From NCBI RefSeq assembly GCF_001039355.2, contig NW_019775546.1:220588-284587 (forward strand): a stretch of DNA of 64,000 bases, in the 5' to 3' direction. The notes below the pieces were generated by a model that was given only the letters and a program-made list of their open reading frames with translations, was not told the DNA's origin and did not search any database. The translations under genes and the position numbers were made by a program. Shown piece after piece: positions 24,782 to 36,465 of this stretch; position 1 is the stretch's first letter; the number at the start of each line of letters is the position of its first letter. The DNA is from Lingula anatina. Its lineage: Eukaryota; Brachiopoda; Lingulata; Lingulida; Lingulidae.

Positions 24782-25255
24782 CGCGTTCTACTGGATGCTC
24801 GATTTGCTTAAAAAAAGGAGCGCTGCAGAACTATCAAAAAGGAACTAAACTGCCTTTCCCCGTCCGATTTAGTTCAGTTAATTCTAAGACGCAACTGTCA
24901 CACGTCCCCTTTACACTCGTTACAAACAAGGAACTAAACTGCTTTAACTAAAGCTGCATGAAAATAACCTTGATGTTACCCTACCTTGAATGGCCTATTT
25001 AACATTGCTGAGGATTGGGCTGCCGTTACCGGAGTTACACCGGTAATACTGGTAGTCTGGAGGTCACCGAAACCCTGTCAGTTATCAGGGACATTACTCA
25101 GTGTTTATTGCACTCCTAAGATTTTTTTTAATCGGTGGTCGCTTGTTCCAGGTCAAGGGTCAACATATTTTCAGTAAAGAGCTAATAAGGACAGCGAACG
25201 GTATTGGGTGACGCTAGTTGTTTGGTTTCACAAACCGCCATAACCCCCCCCCCCC

Positions 25256-25501
25256 NNNNNNNNNNNNNNNNNNNNNNNNNNNNNNNNNNNNNNNNNNNNN
25301 NNNNNNNNNNNNNNNNNNNNNNNNNNNNNNNNNNNNNNNNNNNNNNNNNNNNNNNNNNNNNNNNNNNNNNNNNNNNNNNNNNNNNNNNNNNNNNNNNNNN
25401 NNNNNNNNNNNNNNNNNNNNNNNNNNNNNNNNNNNNNNNNNNNNNNNNNNNNNNNNNNNNNNNNNNNNNNNNNNNNNNNNNNNNNNNNNNNNNNNNNNNN
25501 N
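25256..25501. other. Assembly gap (246 N)
   Basis: A gap flanked on both sides by 'ccgccataacccc' and a poly-C run. Translated frames that cross it are meaningless. Confidence 0.99.
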
Positions 25502-25544
25502 ACAAACCCGCCATAACCCCCCCCCCCCCCATTCCCCACGCCCC

Positions 25545-25690
25545 GTGCAAAAGGCCCCATTCCCATATCTAGATCGATCCAACAGGATCGACCCATCTCC
25601 GAGGGGTTTCTCGCTAAATTGCTTTCAGCTTAAGCAGCTGAGATGTCTAGCACACCTACTGAAGCTGTTAGTGGGTAATTAATTGTCGTG
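25545..25690. mobile_element. Half copy of palindromic element family A
   Basis: Contains 'ctagatcgatccaacagg', 'gaggggtttctcgctaaa', 'cctactgaagctgtta' and 'gggtaattaa'. These match the left arm of the complete element at 32789-33261. The right arm is absent. Confidence 0.75.
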
Positions 25691-26227
25691 AATTCTTGTA
25701 AGAGTACCGTTGGGATACTCAAAATGCGCTTGAATTCGCCTGGAATGATTAGTGCACTTCCGGCTGCATAAGCTCTCAAATGCAGTTCGAAAGTAGTTGG
25801 AAAACTAAGAATATCTATAATGCTGTCAGAAGGTAGTCAGAATATTTAGAATATACTTTGAATGGCGGACTAGTGTAGTTGTATTGCTGGCTAAATTAAT
25901 ATTTCAGCTCATTCGAGGCACATTCGAAACATTCTGGCGGGATTTTATGCCCCCGTCACACTAGAGGCGGAATGATCAAGAATGGCGTCGGAAATGCAAT
26001 TCTTTGTGCATTCCTGGATATTCGAAGAACATTCTAAAAAATCCGAGTGAATTCCAAATATTTTTACACATACTTGTGGCCGGCTCGAATGTTTTGATCA
26101 TGTCAAAAACTTTCGAAGTGCATTCCAAGTGGAAATTTATCGAATGGCATTTGAACAGTATTCTAACTGCACTATGACTGCCTTTTAAATATTCTCACGG
26201 GATAGTGCGCGACAAATCAGGTAGGGA
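25691..26227. repeat. Unclassified insertion rich in ATTCGAA/ATTCCA-type motifs
   Basis: About 540 bp seen only in block 4, just before the P4HA exon-12 remnant. 'attcgaa' and near variants recur in both orientations. 'tgcccccgtcacactagagg' and a partly inverted 'ggcggactagtgtag' look like element termini. No coding potential is seen. Confidence 0.5.
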
Positions 26228-26228
26228 T

Positions 26229-26681
26229 CGGGATCAAAATGGGGTTTGTGTATCACATGAACTATCTGTACATAGACGCACTCCTGAAGGTGTGCATTTC
26301 TGATTTAAAACCAAGAAAGGGACGCCTGTTCCTTTAATCGATTGCTTGCACTTGCGTAATTCTGATTTTAATTAAATGTTTTTTTCTAAACACTTAAGGA
26401 ATTTACGGAAATACAAAATGATAAATGCATTCTGCATTTACATAATTGATCAAACGTTTTTTCACTATAAGACAAAGTCATTGATAACCGTTCTCTTTTT
26501 ATTATTGTGTTCAATATAATAATGCTTCAAGTTATTTGACACTGCGTTACCACTATGTAAGCATAGACGACGCTGTTGACCAAAAACTGAACGTCAATTT
26601 GCTGTTTCAGTGTGCAACAAGTGGATTCACTCTGCAGGTCAGGAATTTCGAAGGAAGTGCACAACAAACCCTAAGTTTTAA
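26229..26681 (+). pseudogene. P4HA 3' fragment 3 (end of exon 12 plus exon 13)
   Basis: Homology to P4HA starts inside exon 12 ('gggatcaaaatgggg'), leaving only about 15 bp of it followed by the intron. The exon-13 copy at 26611-26681 has a good acceptor and an open frame, 'VCNKWIHSAGQEFRRK' and onward, but ends in TAA after 'PKF' instead of 'PKL' TGA. Without exons 1-11 it cannot encode an enzyme. Confidence 0.9.
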
Positions 26682-27729
26682 TCAACGTTTTGACGTCCGT
26701 GGCAAATGGGACTATTTAGTTTGCGGCGAACATTCTTTAGGAGTTTCCAGGTGCTTCCAAATAAATTTTGTTTTGTGCATATTTACAGTAGCAAAAGAGT
26801 GCTAATACCTCGCTTGCACGATAAAATTCCTGGACACTTGCGGCAGGCCTAAGATCTTGCTATTTGCTAAGGGACTGAAACATTTCGTATTGATATAATG
26901 TATGCTACCTGTGAAGCTATGCACACAGAGCAGTTTGTTTATTTGGTGGTTTGTCATATGCCATCTTTGCATTTTATTTATGATATATTATAAATATTAT
27001 TATATTTTCTTAATGAATCATAAAATATTGATATATCATAATCAGATCAAAGTTGTTTTCCCTTGCAGAGATGCATATGTCACGTATTCAAATTTCCCTG
27101 ATGATTTTGCATATTTGTTTGTATTCTGAAAACATCAATCTATATTGAATTGCTTCATCATATATTGTTATATCACTACAGCTTATGTAGACTTATGAAT
27201 ATTAACCGTAATTTGAAAACAGTTCATGATATATCACTCATTTCTTAATTTTCTCTGTGTGTATTGTCTACACATGTGGATTAGCTGCACTGTTTTTATA
27301 AACAAACTAGCAAACAAAAAATCCTTTCCTGTCTGACCAAGAAAGTCCTTGTTACGGAGTTATACCAAAATAAGAAAATACCTCACGACATTTACCTAAA
27401 CCTTCTCTGAACTGAATTGAAAGCAAGGTCGTGTTAAATCAAACGTGTTTTATCATGTTACATAATTTGATAAAAGATTACCAATGTTTGACTTTTTCTA
27501 AAACCATCGAGAAAATCACAATCTATAAACCCGACTTATCAGCATAATGTTGCCGGATTTAAATATTGGGTGTCGAAACCATATGCATGTATAACTGCCA
27601 GGGGTAATACTCCACTATAATCAAACGATAGACGTCGCTGTTAGTTACCAGTGTATCCTATCTTGCAGTAAATACTCAGCTATACGGCCACGCCTTGCTT
27701 GTCATGGTTAATGCTGATACGGCGAAAGT
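26682..27729. other. Duplicated intergenic spacer, block 4
   Basis: Homologous to the 6290-7339 spacer, without the foldback element found in block 3. No gene is seen. Confidence 0.7.
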
Positions 27730-30700
27730 TTATTCAGAATGCTTTTTTACGAACTCTGCGATCTTCCTGCATGTCATGGCGTACGTCTCTTTGTAATAAT
27801 CTGAAAATCACCAAATATGCACTGCTTGACATACATGTAGCACATGGACAAAATTACGTTATTATGTCCAAGACATAGTACCGGGGTACAACAAAATGTC
27901 TTATAGAAACTAACAGTAACGATGTAAATAATAATAATAATAATAATAATGATAATAATGATAATAATAATATATGTTATCATTATGGATTGTCCGTGTC
28001 CGTCAAAAGTGTAAGTGTATTTAAATGCTGAAATGCTATACTGAATTGCACACTAGGAAATTAAAATATAACTTACTTGGGAAATTAACCGTACAGTGGG
28101 TAATGCCCTCTAACATAAGAGTTTCAATCGTTACGCCGGCTTCTTTCAGTTTTTTGGCATATTCTAAAAAATAAACATATGGCATAAGTGTGGTATTACT
28201 TTAAAAGTGGGTACGTAAATTGGCAACTTCTGTAAATTGAAATGTAACGTTGAGCATCTTTGTTGATTTTAATGAAATATCTTAGCTACGGTCGGAAACA
28301 AAATGCCCTATGAGCCTTTGAAATAACCTTGAAAGAGAAATGAAAATAATTTCACAGATAGATTCATCACTAAATAAACATCTAAATAATCAACTCACAA
28401 AAAAAATATTAACAAACTAGATACGAAGCTAAATAAAACAAATCTTTCAACAAATAGAATTGATAAATTAATCAATAAGAAGTAAATAAAATTTACCCAT
28501 TCCTTCGTCAAACAGGACATCGTGTGTGGCGGCGACGTACAAGGCCGGTGGAAGGTGGTCAAACTTTGTCCGGAGAATTGGAGATGCACGTGGATCCGAC
28601 CTCTCAGCCTCGTTGTGGAGGAAGTGATTTACAAACCTTGAAAACGAGACATCAAAATGTTCAATGGATATATAGGAAGGAAGGATGAAGACGTTGACCC
28701 TCTTTGAAGCTGCTATCATTATGGATTGTACTATGAATACTGACATGAACTCAACCGCTGTAAACCGAATGTCTATTTGAGATACGGCTGCACGAAGTTA
28801 TACATGTAATGTGACTCATGTACCTGTACATAAGGATCTCATTCATTAGAGACAAATGCACATATTGTAAATCACCTCTACAATCAGGATGCGTGAACAA
28901 GTTTTAAGAATACCCTAAATATGAAGCACATATACATCATCATTTTACATTGGCCACTATAGTTTTAGGTTCACCCTAAAATGTATGTTTGCTGCTCGTA
29001 CTTACCAGTACATAGACTCAGTGGTAAGAACATATCCCTCCGCATAGCGTTTGTACGACTCCCGGGTGTCAATCCGCATATCCGTCACCGGATAGATGAG
29101 CAACTGGGATAGAATATGTAAAAACAGTGTACCAATATTTTTAAGCTACTGAACTGAGACTGGCAGGCGATTCGTGACGCAAATTAAGTTTTGATATTGT
29201 ACATGTTGTTTGTTTCTTATTATGTCAGATCAGAAAACACGATGAAATGATTGCATTGTAGTGTGTATTGCATATTTTGCACTCGAATCCATGGCTGACG
29301 AAGGAAGTGGGGTTTTTGAGTTTCCGTTTCCATTTTCTTTTTTTCTTCTTTTTATTAATCTTTTAATTAAAGGCAAGCCCCCTTCGTTTTTGTACTTTTT
29401 AGAAACAATTTAGTTTTCAGGTATATGAGTTTGCCTAGTTTTCTTTATTGAGCTTCATTCAAACACTTCCTATGGCAAAAAATCCAGAAATAAAATTCAA
29501 AAAAATTTTCGTAACAAAAAGGTGAAAGCAACATTTTACCTGAAATGCTATTCCTGGGACATCATGTGACACACAGGCCGATAGATGTCCTCCCGCGCTG
29601 TCACCTATGACACCAACCTTGCTGAGCTTGCTGCCGCCTAGTACAGAAATTTTGACAAACTAGGACGTCATTTCAACTTCTCTTTTAATGATCAAATACA
29701 AATGCAAGCATATTGTCAGTAGCCTTTAATATTATTCACTGATTAACTGCCAAAATTTGTAATAAGTCTATCATATACGTTTTTATGTATATATTTATTA
29801 TTTTTGTTAGTGATATCGACATATTATTGTAAATTGATTTGTTGATTTTATTTACCGAATTAATCCATCAATGTATCTAATATTTCTTTCATCCCTCCTG
29901 ACTTCTCTAGCGGCCCTGGGAACATACACTATCTTTGTTTTGTTTTGTTTTTTTTTTGATGCGTGTGTCATTATATTTATCAACACTGTATATCCATTTA
30001 TATGTTTACCGACAGATTCCTTGTTCCCCAGAACCCATTTGGCGGCAGTCTCGGCGTCGTCAATGGCGGCGGGATATTTGTGCTCTGGTGCCAAGCGGTA
30101 GTCTACGCTCACTATGATGCAGTTGGCGGTACTAAATGTAAAACATCAATGAAGGACTTCATAAAAAAAAGAATTCAATGTTTAAATTAAAACAGTTAAC
30201 ATTTGTTGCCATTTATAAACTGAGTTTAAAAAAAAATCAATGTAATCCATATTTAGAGATCCAAAAGTGAGATCCTGTATCAATTTATAAATTTACCGAG
30301 CTATACTACTGTCATCAACAGAATTATTTGTGAAATGCTTTGTAGTTGTATTTCTTTCTGTCGAATATACTATCTTATTTCTTTCAGCAGATTCAGCACC
30401 TTCACTAAAGTATTTTCAGAAAAGATTTTTGTTATGCTTAAGAAATTACAAAAAAAAAGGCGTACTCAGCTGGCATCTTCACATCAGTATTTTCAGGAGA
30501 GATTTTGTTGAGTTTAACACATTGTGAACGAACTTATTTGTCAGTATCTTTAAAATGTTTTAAGAGACACTTCGATGGTTAGCAAATTGTAGAAGGGTTT
30601 ACTGAGTCAGCATCTTTAAAAAACATATTTTCAAAAGATTTTTCCCGTGTTTGTTGAAACTATAAATTAAAAAGGACTTACTCAGTAAGCATCTTCAAAA

Positions 30701-32052
30701 AGGTATCCACATCGTCCAAAGTGCAGATGACCCAGCCTCCGCCGTGAAAGTACACAAGGATTGGAGGGTTCTTGGGGCAATTGGCCGGGGTGTAAACCCA
30801 CGCTGGAAGTCCCGCTGAAATTTGTACGAGTACAAACGATTCTTGCCATTCTTACTTGAATACGATATCGCTTTGATCCCATGAAATGTCTAAGACAATA
30901 TTCTAGGTCAAAATGACGTCTGGTGTGGTATACATGTATTTATGAACCTATCCAATGAAAACAGCGTTATTTGTTTGCATTATGTTTATAACTTAATTGA
31001 GACCGTATTTCTATATTAGACCTCATAAACGTAAATCTTATTTCCCTGAAGGCAATGGAGACTTGTCCTTAGCGTATTGCCTTAATAAGTACATGGAACC
31101 TGTTCTTTTATTATATGTGTTTAGCTGTTGAAAGTTGTAGTAAAACAAGGGTTATCCTATTATACATTACGGCAAATGCATCCAAATGTATGTCACGGAT
31201 TTGAATTGCACTCATCTAGACATGTGACACCCGAGTATCAGCATAGGACCCATTGAGAATAGGGGACTAAGTAGTCCGAGGGTCAAATAATGTGACCCAC
31301 TACAAAGTCTGCCGTCTAATTCGCTAATAGACACTGAATAGGTAGGGAATTATTCAAGTGGGTCGGCCATATTTGACCCTCGGACTAGTTAGCCCCCTAT
31401 TCTGGGTGGCCTCATAAACATAACTCTGTGATAAAATCCTATCAAAACATCCCAGGGGAGGCCAATTCAAGAGTTGCAAAGGACACAGGCCCTGTGTACA
31501 ACACGCACCCTAGATACCAATACATCAGGGAATTCTGTTCCCTCTCAGCGACTTCCCCTGCATTAAACCACACGTCAGTGAGCCAATATTTTCCAAACAG
31601 GGCTCGGTTTTGCAAACAAACTTTAGACCAGGCAAATAAAGAATAAATTTGTAAATATAGTTATGTTTTATTGCTATACAACATGTAACGTAGTAAGTAT
31701 GTTACTGTGGACAGGTGACATTCGCCCTATAAACTAATCCCGATACTCAGACTAACCCTAACCTGTACTAATCATATAGAACCCCGGACTTTCATTCCTA
31801 GGACTACTATTTTTGTCACACCGGTATCAGACCATTAAAAATACCTTTCACGTGTGGGGACGGAATAGTAATTTCTCCCCTCGTCCCCTTAAAGTCGTAA
31901 GCGGCCTCTTTTGTCGCCTCGGTAATCGCTTCTGACGTTTCTTTCCTGGTAACATTCCAATCTTCGTCTCCCCTGACCTGTTTGTCTATTCGGTCTCGAA
32001 CGAAGGCTTTGCCTTCTGGTTGTAAGGACTCGAAATCCGCTGGCATCGACAT
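27730..32052 (-). CDS. HSL/AADAC-type alpha/beta hydrolase, tandem copy 4 (intact, 8 exons)
   Basis: Exons in transcript order: 31845-32052, 30682-30814, 30010-30131, 29540-29637, 29006-29103, 28497-28636, 28077-28163, 27730-27800. Phases join to 957 nt, 318 aa, starting at 'MSMPADF'. 'HGGGW', 'GDSAGG', 'HDVLFDEG' and 'GITHC' are all present. Exon 2 is nearly that of copy 3, while exon 5 ('[12 protein letters not shown]') is closer to copy 1. Exon 5 begins with TTG (Leu) where the others have GTG or GTA (Val). A TATA-like box lies about 175 bp upstream. AATAAA overlaps the stop codon, suggesting a very short 3' UTR. Confidence 0.95.
31255..31406. mobile_element. Palindromic MITE, family B, in intron 1 of copy 4
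   Basis: The left arm 'gaataggggactaagtagtc' through 'cgagggtcaaata' is repeated inverted as 'tatttgaccctcgg' through 'ccccctattc'. About 85 bp separates the arms. Related elements are at 61321-61485 and, truncated, at 62241-62345. Confidence 0.85.
31687..31832. mobile_element. MITE-like repeat, family D, in intron 1 of copy 4
   Basis: Same element at the same place as 24402-24566 in copy 3, including the adjoining 'cctaggactactat' and 'caccggtat'. It was therefore present before copies 3 and 4 (or their 5' halves) separated. Confidence 0.75.
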
Positions 32053-32223
32053 CGCGTTTTACTCGATTTGCTTAAAAAAAGTAATGCATTTTAAGGCGCT
32101 TAGGCTGCAGGGATGGTTATTTTTAATATCTATTTTTAGTTTCACTTTATCTCAAATCGCAATTAATCAGAATAATACACAGTTTTTATGCAGTGTATTG
32201 CTTAGTAAATGCTCTCTGCTTCT

Positions 32224-32233
32224 CTTATATAAG
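32224..32233 (-). promoter_or_regulatory. TATA-like box upstream of copy 4
   Basis: 'cttatataag' about 175 bp upstream of the ATG, matching copy 2 at 16892-16901. Promoter function is inferred. Confidence 0.3.
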
Positions 32234-32788
32234 CTTATGTTGTAGCTGCGTGGTTTGTGATATTCGTTTATATTTAGGTCACGCATGAAGACACTGTAAA
32301 ATGTTAAAGCACTTGCCTTCTTTCAACAGTGAATGGAGTTTGCCTTTCGCCTTCTGCTACTGATCAGTCTGGTTAATTCTATACTTTGATTATCACTATA
32401 TACTCACCAGCGCTGCAGAATTGTTAAGGAACTAAAGTGCTTAAACTAAAACTGCATGAAAAACCATGATGTTACCCTACCTTGAATGCCCTATTTCACA
32501 TAGCTGGAAATTGGGTTGCCCTTACCTAAGTTATAATTAGGCCAAGGCGCTGTCTAGATAAATATTCTAGAGGCACCTGAATCAGGTCAGTTATCGGGGA
32601 TATTACTCAATGTTTATTGCACTTCTGAGATTGTTTAACAGGTAGTCGATTGTTCCAGATCAGGGATCAACATATGCTCATTAAAGAGCTAATAAGGCCA
32701 GAAGACGGTAATAGGTGACGCTGTTTGTTTGGTTTCACAAACCGCCATAACCCCTCCCCCCCCCCCCCCCCCCCCCCCCGAGCAAGAG

Positions 32789-33261
32789 GCCCCATTCCCA
32801 TACCTAGATCGATCCAACAGGATCGAACCATCTCCGAGGGGTTTCTCGCTAAAATGCTTTCATCTTAAGCGGCTCTGATGTCTGGCACGCCTACTGAAGC
32901 TGTTAGGGGGTAATTAACTGTCGTTTAGGAGCTTCAGTAGACGTGCCAGACATCTAAGCAGCTAAAGCTGAAAGCATTTTTGCGAGGAACTCCNCCCCCG
33001 AGCAAGAGGCCCCATTCCCATACCTAGATCGATCCAACAGGATCGAACCATCTCCGAGGGGTTTCTCGCTAAAATGCTTTCATCTTAAGCGGCTCTGATG
33101 TCTGGCACGCCTACTGAAGCTGTTAGGGGGTAATTAACTGTCGTTTAGGAGCTTCAGTAGACGTGCCAGACATCTAAGCAGCTAAAGCTGAAAGCATTTT
33201 TGCGAGGAACTCCTCAGAGATGGGTCGATCCTGCTTGTTCGATCTAGGTATGGGAATGGGG
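32789..33261. mobile_element. Palindromic element family A, complete but with an internal assembly duplication
   Basis: The left end 'ccccattcccatacctagat' and right end 'atctaggtatgggaatgggg' are inverted repeats. The arms continue through 'gatgtctggcacgcctact' and its inverse, meeting around 'gggtaattaact'. The true element is probably about 250 bp, because 32775-32993 and 32995-33213 are identical and separated by one N. Relatives are at 25545-25690, 42040-42120, 58930-59140 and 61505-61722. Confidence 0.85.
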
Positions 33262-34147
33262 TCTAAGATTTCTACCGGGTTTTACATTGCATGCCACATC
33301 TCGACTACTGCATCGCTCGATCTAGCGGTATCTTACCGGTGCCTGTGTTAGAACATGACTAGACTCAGCTGCTGGTACTGCTACATTTAGAACAACACAG
33401 GCAATGTTTTCACAATCGGGGAAAGCTAGAAAATGGAGCTTCTTATAAGTAGAGTATATAAACTGAATTTCCTATAATGTCGGCAAGATGAAATATGTAA
33501 AAAAATGCATTGTTGTTGAAAAATCCAAATGCAATATGTAACCAGAAATGAGTATTGAGGCGTAAGTGTCCGTGTTAATTAATCGGCTACCTGTCTGTAG
33601 CACTGTATTAAGAACGAGTTGATTACATATTGCTTTATTTTATTTTATTTTTTTTGTATGTGTGTAAAGTAACACTTTTTTTACACACACACATTCACAC
33701 AAACACACTTATCATAATTAAATAATAATAAATTTACAAAACCAATAATTTCCCGTAGTTTATTTTCCACAGTACTTTACTCGTCAAATATACTGTAAAT
33801 ACAAACTGGATAAAAGCAGAATCGCTTCACAAATTTATATACAAAAACTACATTTCCCTTAAAATCATAAAAAAGTATATTGTACCTTATTCAAAACCAC
33901 CCAGAAACTTGCAATTTGAAACATGACGTTATATAGGCGGGCACCATAGTGCACAGACATCTTCAAAATTAAAATTGTGGATAAAGGGAGAGTGAGGCAT
34001 AAATATTAACAATAATATCCGACAGATCAAAAGGAAGATGGCGTTGTTAGTAACCAGTGCATCTTGTTTTGAAGTAGGCACTACATGTAAATACTCAACT
34101 GATGAGCATGACTTGCTCTACGTGGTAAACGTTGATGCCAGGAGCGT

Positions 34148-36426
34148 TTATTCAGAATGTTTTTTCACGAACTCTGCAACCTTCCCGCATATCTTGGCAT
34201 TCGTCTCTTTGAAATAATCTAAAACATATTATCAAATTTACATGCTCTTTATAAAAAGTATAGAGGAAATGGAAGGTGGAGAGATCAAATATTTAATACG
34301 TTTATAACAAAAGCGATAGTAATAATGAGCATTACTCTTATTATGATAACTAGAAATATTTTAAATTTTGTGAAATGCTGAAATGATATACTGAAATTAA
34401 GTCTAGAAATAATAATATAACCTACTAGGAAAATAAACCGTACAGTGAGTGATTCCCTCTAACATAAGGGTTTCAATTGTTACTCCAGCTTCTCTCAGTT
34501 TTTTGGCATATTCTAAAAAAACGAACGTACAATATTAGTACAGAAAGTGGAAAATGTATGTTTGTGTTTTTCTGTATTTAGCATTTTAAACTAAGTACCC
34601 TTATTCATTGTTCACTGATATTTTTTCTCGGACATATGTGCAAAAATCATGTCAAATTGTTTTACTTCAGTACAATTTTCATACTATAGAGATAAAACCT
34701 ACAACCCTAAAGTGAAGCTTAGGCGTGGAAGGTCAATGATCTCTATCCTTTGCCAGCTACGCCACAGATCGAATTTGTATTGAGTCAATAATTTTAAGTC
34801 AAAATATAACATCAAAATTCAAAGCAGAAGCCTGATTTCATCAAATAAAAAAATTGGCATCGGGAAAACGAAGGGAAACAATAGCGAAGTGTTCATCAAT
34901 GGTCGCTATTCAAAATAGCTTTAGAACCGTTAGTAAACATGTGGTGGTATACAAGTGCTAAATGACCATTACTCGTAATAAACTCACTGCATGAATAATA
35001 AAAAATAATATACCCATCCCTTCGTCAAACAGGACATCATGGGTGGCGGCGACGTACAAGGCTGGTGGAAGGTGGTCAAACTTTGTCCGTAGAATTGGAG
35101 AGGCACGTGGATCCGACCTCTCAGCCTCGTTGTGGAGGAAGTGATTTACAAACCTTGAAAACGAGACCTGCTATCAGTTTTGACTACAATCTATGATATG
35201 TGGAGTCAGTTTAGTATCTCTGTAAACTGAATGACAGTTTTACATATTGCAGGGGATTTAAAATACATGTACGTGTGGCACAAGTATACTAGTACACTGT
35301 ATGCTAGCGCATTATCGTTTAAGAAACAGTTTTAAGTTCACAGATTCAAGTTAAGGAACCGTTCATGTGAAAAATCTATTTTCTAAAGATCTGTTTTCTA
35401 TTCACGGTATCTTGTGATCACTCCAAGCGCAGCCGAGAATTAATTAAAGCTTTGGAAGTAACTGGGTTGCGCTGCCAGTAATTACGCCGCGGGATATTCA
35501 GGGCACAGACCGTGATCACAAGATACCGCGAATAGAAAATAGATTTTTAGAAAATAATTTTTTCATATGAACGGCCCCAAAGTGCTCGCACTAACCAGTA
35601 CATAGCCTCGGTGGTAAGAACGTAGCCCTCCGCATAGCGTTTGTACGACTCCCGGGTGTCAATCCGCATATCCGTCACCGGATAGATGAGCACCTGGGAT
35701 AGAATATGTAAATACCATGCAGTGCCGGAAACTCATTATGTTATTGACCAGACAGCTCATTCGCAAATATTGGGTTATATTAATTACATTTTTATTTGAT
35801 GATGTAGTTTTTTTCTTATTTGTGCACGATGAAAAACGAGAAAACACGATACCAGTACAAGCCAAAAGGTTGCATTGACTCTGACTGAGGTCATTTCTTG
35901 GCTAGGTTCAATCTGATTTTTTTTTTTTTTTTTTTTTTGTCACATGAAGACTAAAATTTAATTGAAAATTATTAGAAGACAGTTCTAAAGAAGTGACGAA
36001 GTAACTCATTTAATAGCCGTGGGGACTTCAGCTGGCAGAGTGAGTTGACTACGGGATCACTTCAATAAAATAATAGACCTCCGGTGACTGTCTCCAGACC
36101 TACTGGAAAGCGGCTAAATTCGTTTCCATGTAACAATGAACATTGCTTTACTTTTATGCTTGGTTTTATAAATGACAAAGGTAGCTAGCGGGCATCTTAT
36201 TATTTTTATTTGAATTTTTATTTTTACTTTCTTTCGGTCTTCTTATACTTTTTAAGGAGAGGGAAAAAACATTTACCTGAAACGCTAGTCCTGGGACATC
36301 ATGTGACACACAGGCCGACAGATGTCCTCCTGCACTTTCACCAACGACACCAACCTTGCTGAGCGTGCTGCCACCTAGCGAAGAAAAAAAAAAGAAACGC
36401 CTTGTTTTGTCTCATTATATCTGCAT

Positions 36427-36465
<39 letters not shown>

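Larger units (their letters stand above)
32053..34147. other. Spacer between hydrolase copies 4 and 5
   Basis: Contains the copy-4 5' flank, a poly-C run at about 32755-32779, the family A element, and about 850 bp of AT-rich sequence. Unlike the other inter-copy spacers it has no P4HA fragment. Weak similarity to the other 3' spacers starts only near 34020. Confidence 0.75.

Noticed and set aside
25182-25682. Long frames across 25182-25682
   Set aside because: They consist mostly of N (unknown residues) and poly-C translation, an assembly-gap artefact.
36000-36100. tRNA-like box A ('cagctggcagagtgagttg') suggesting a tRNA or SINE head; similar at 40245-40270 ('gatagctcagtcg')
   Set aside because: No box B (GGTTCGA-type) at the right distance and no cloverleaf. 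At best old SINE fragments.
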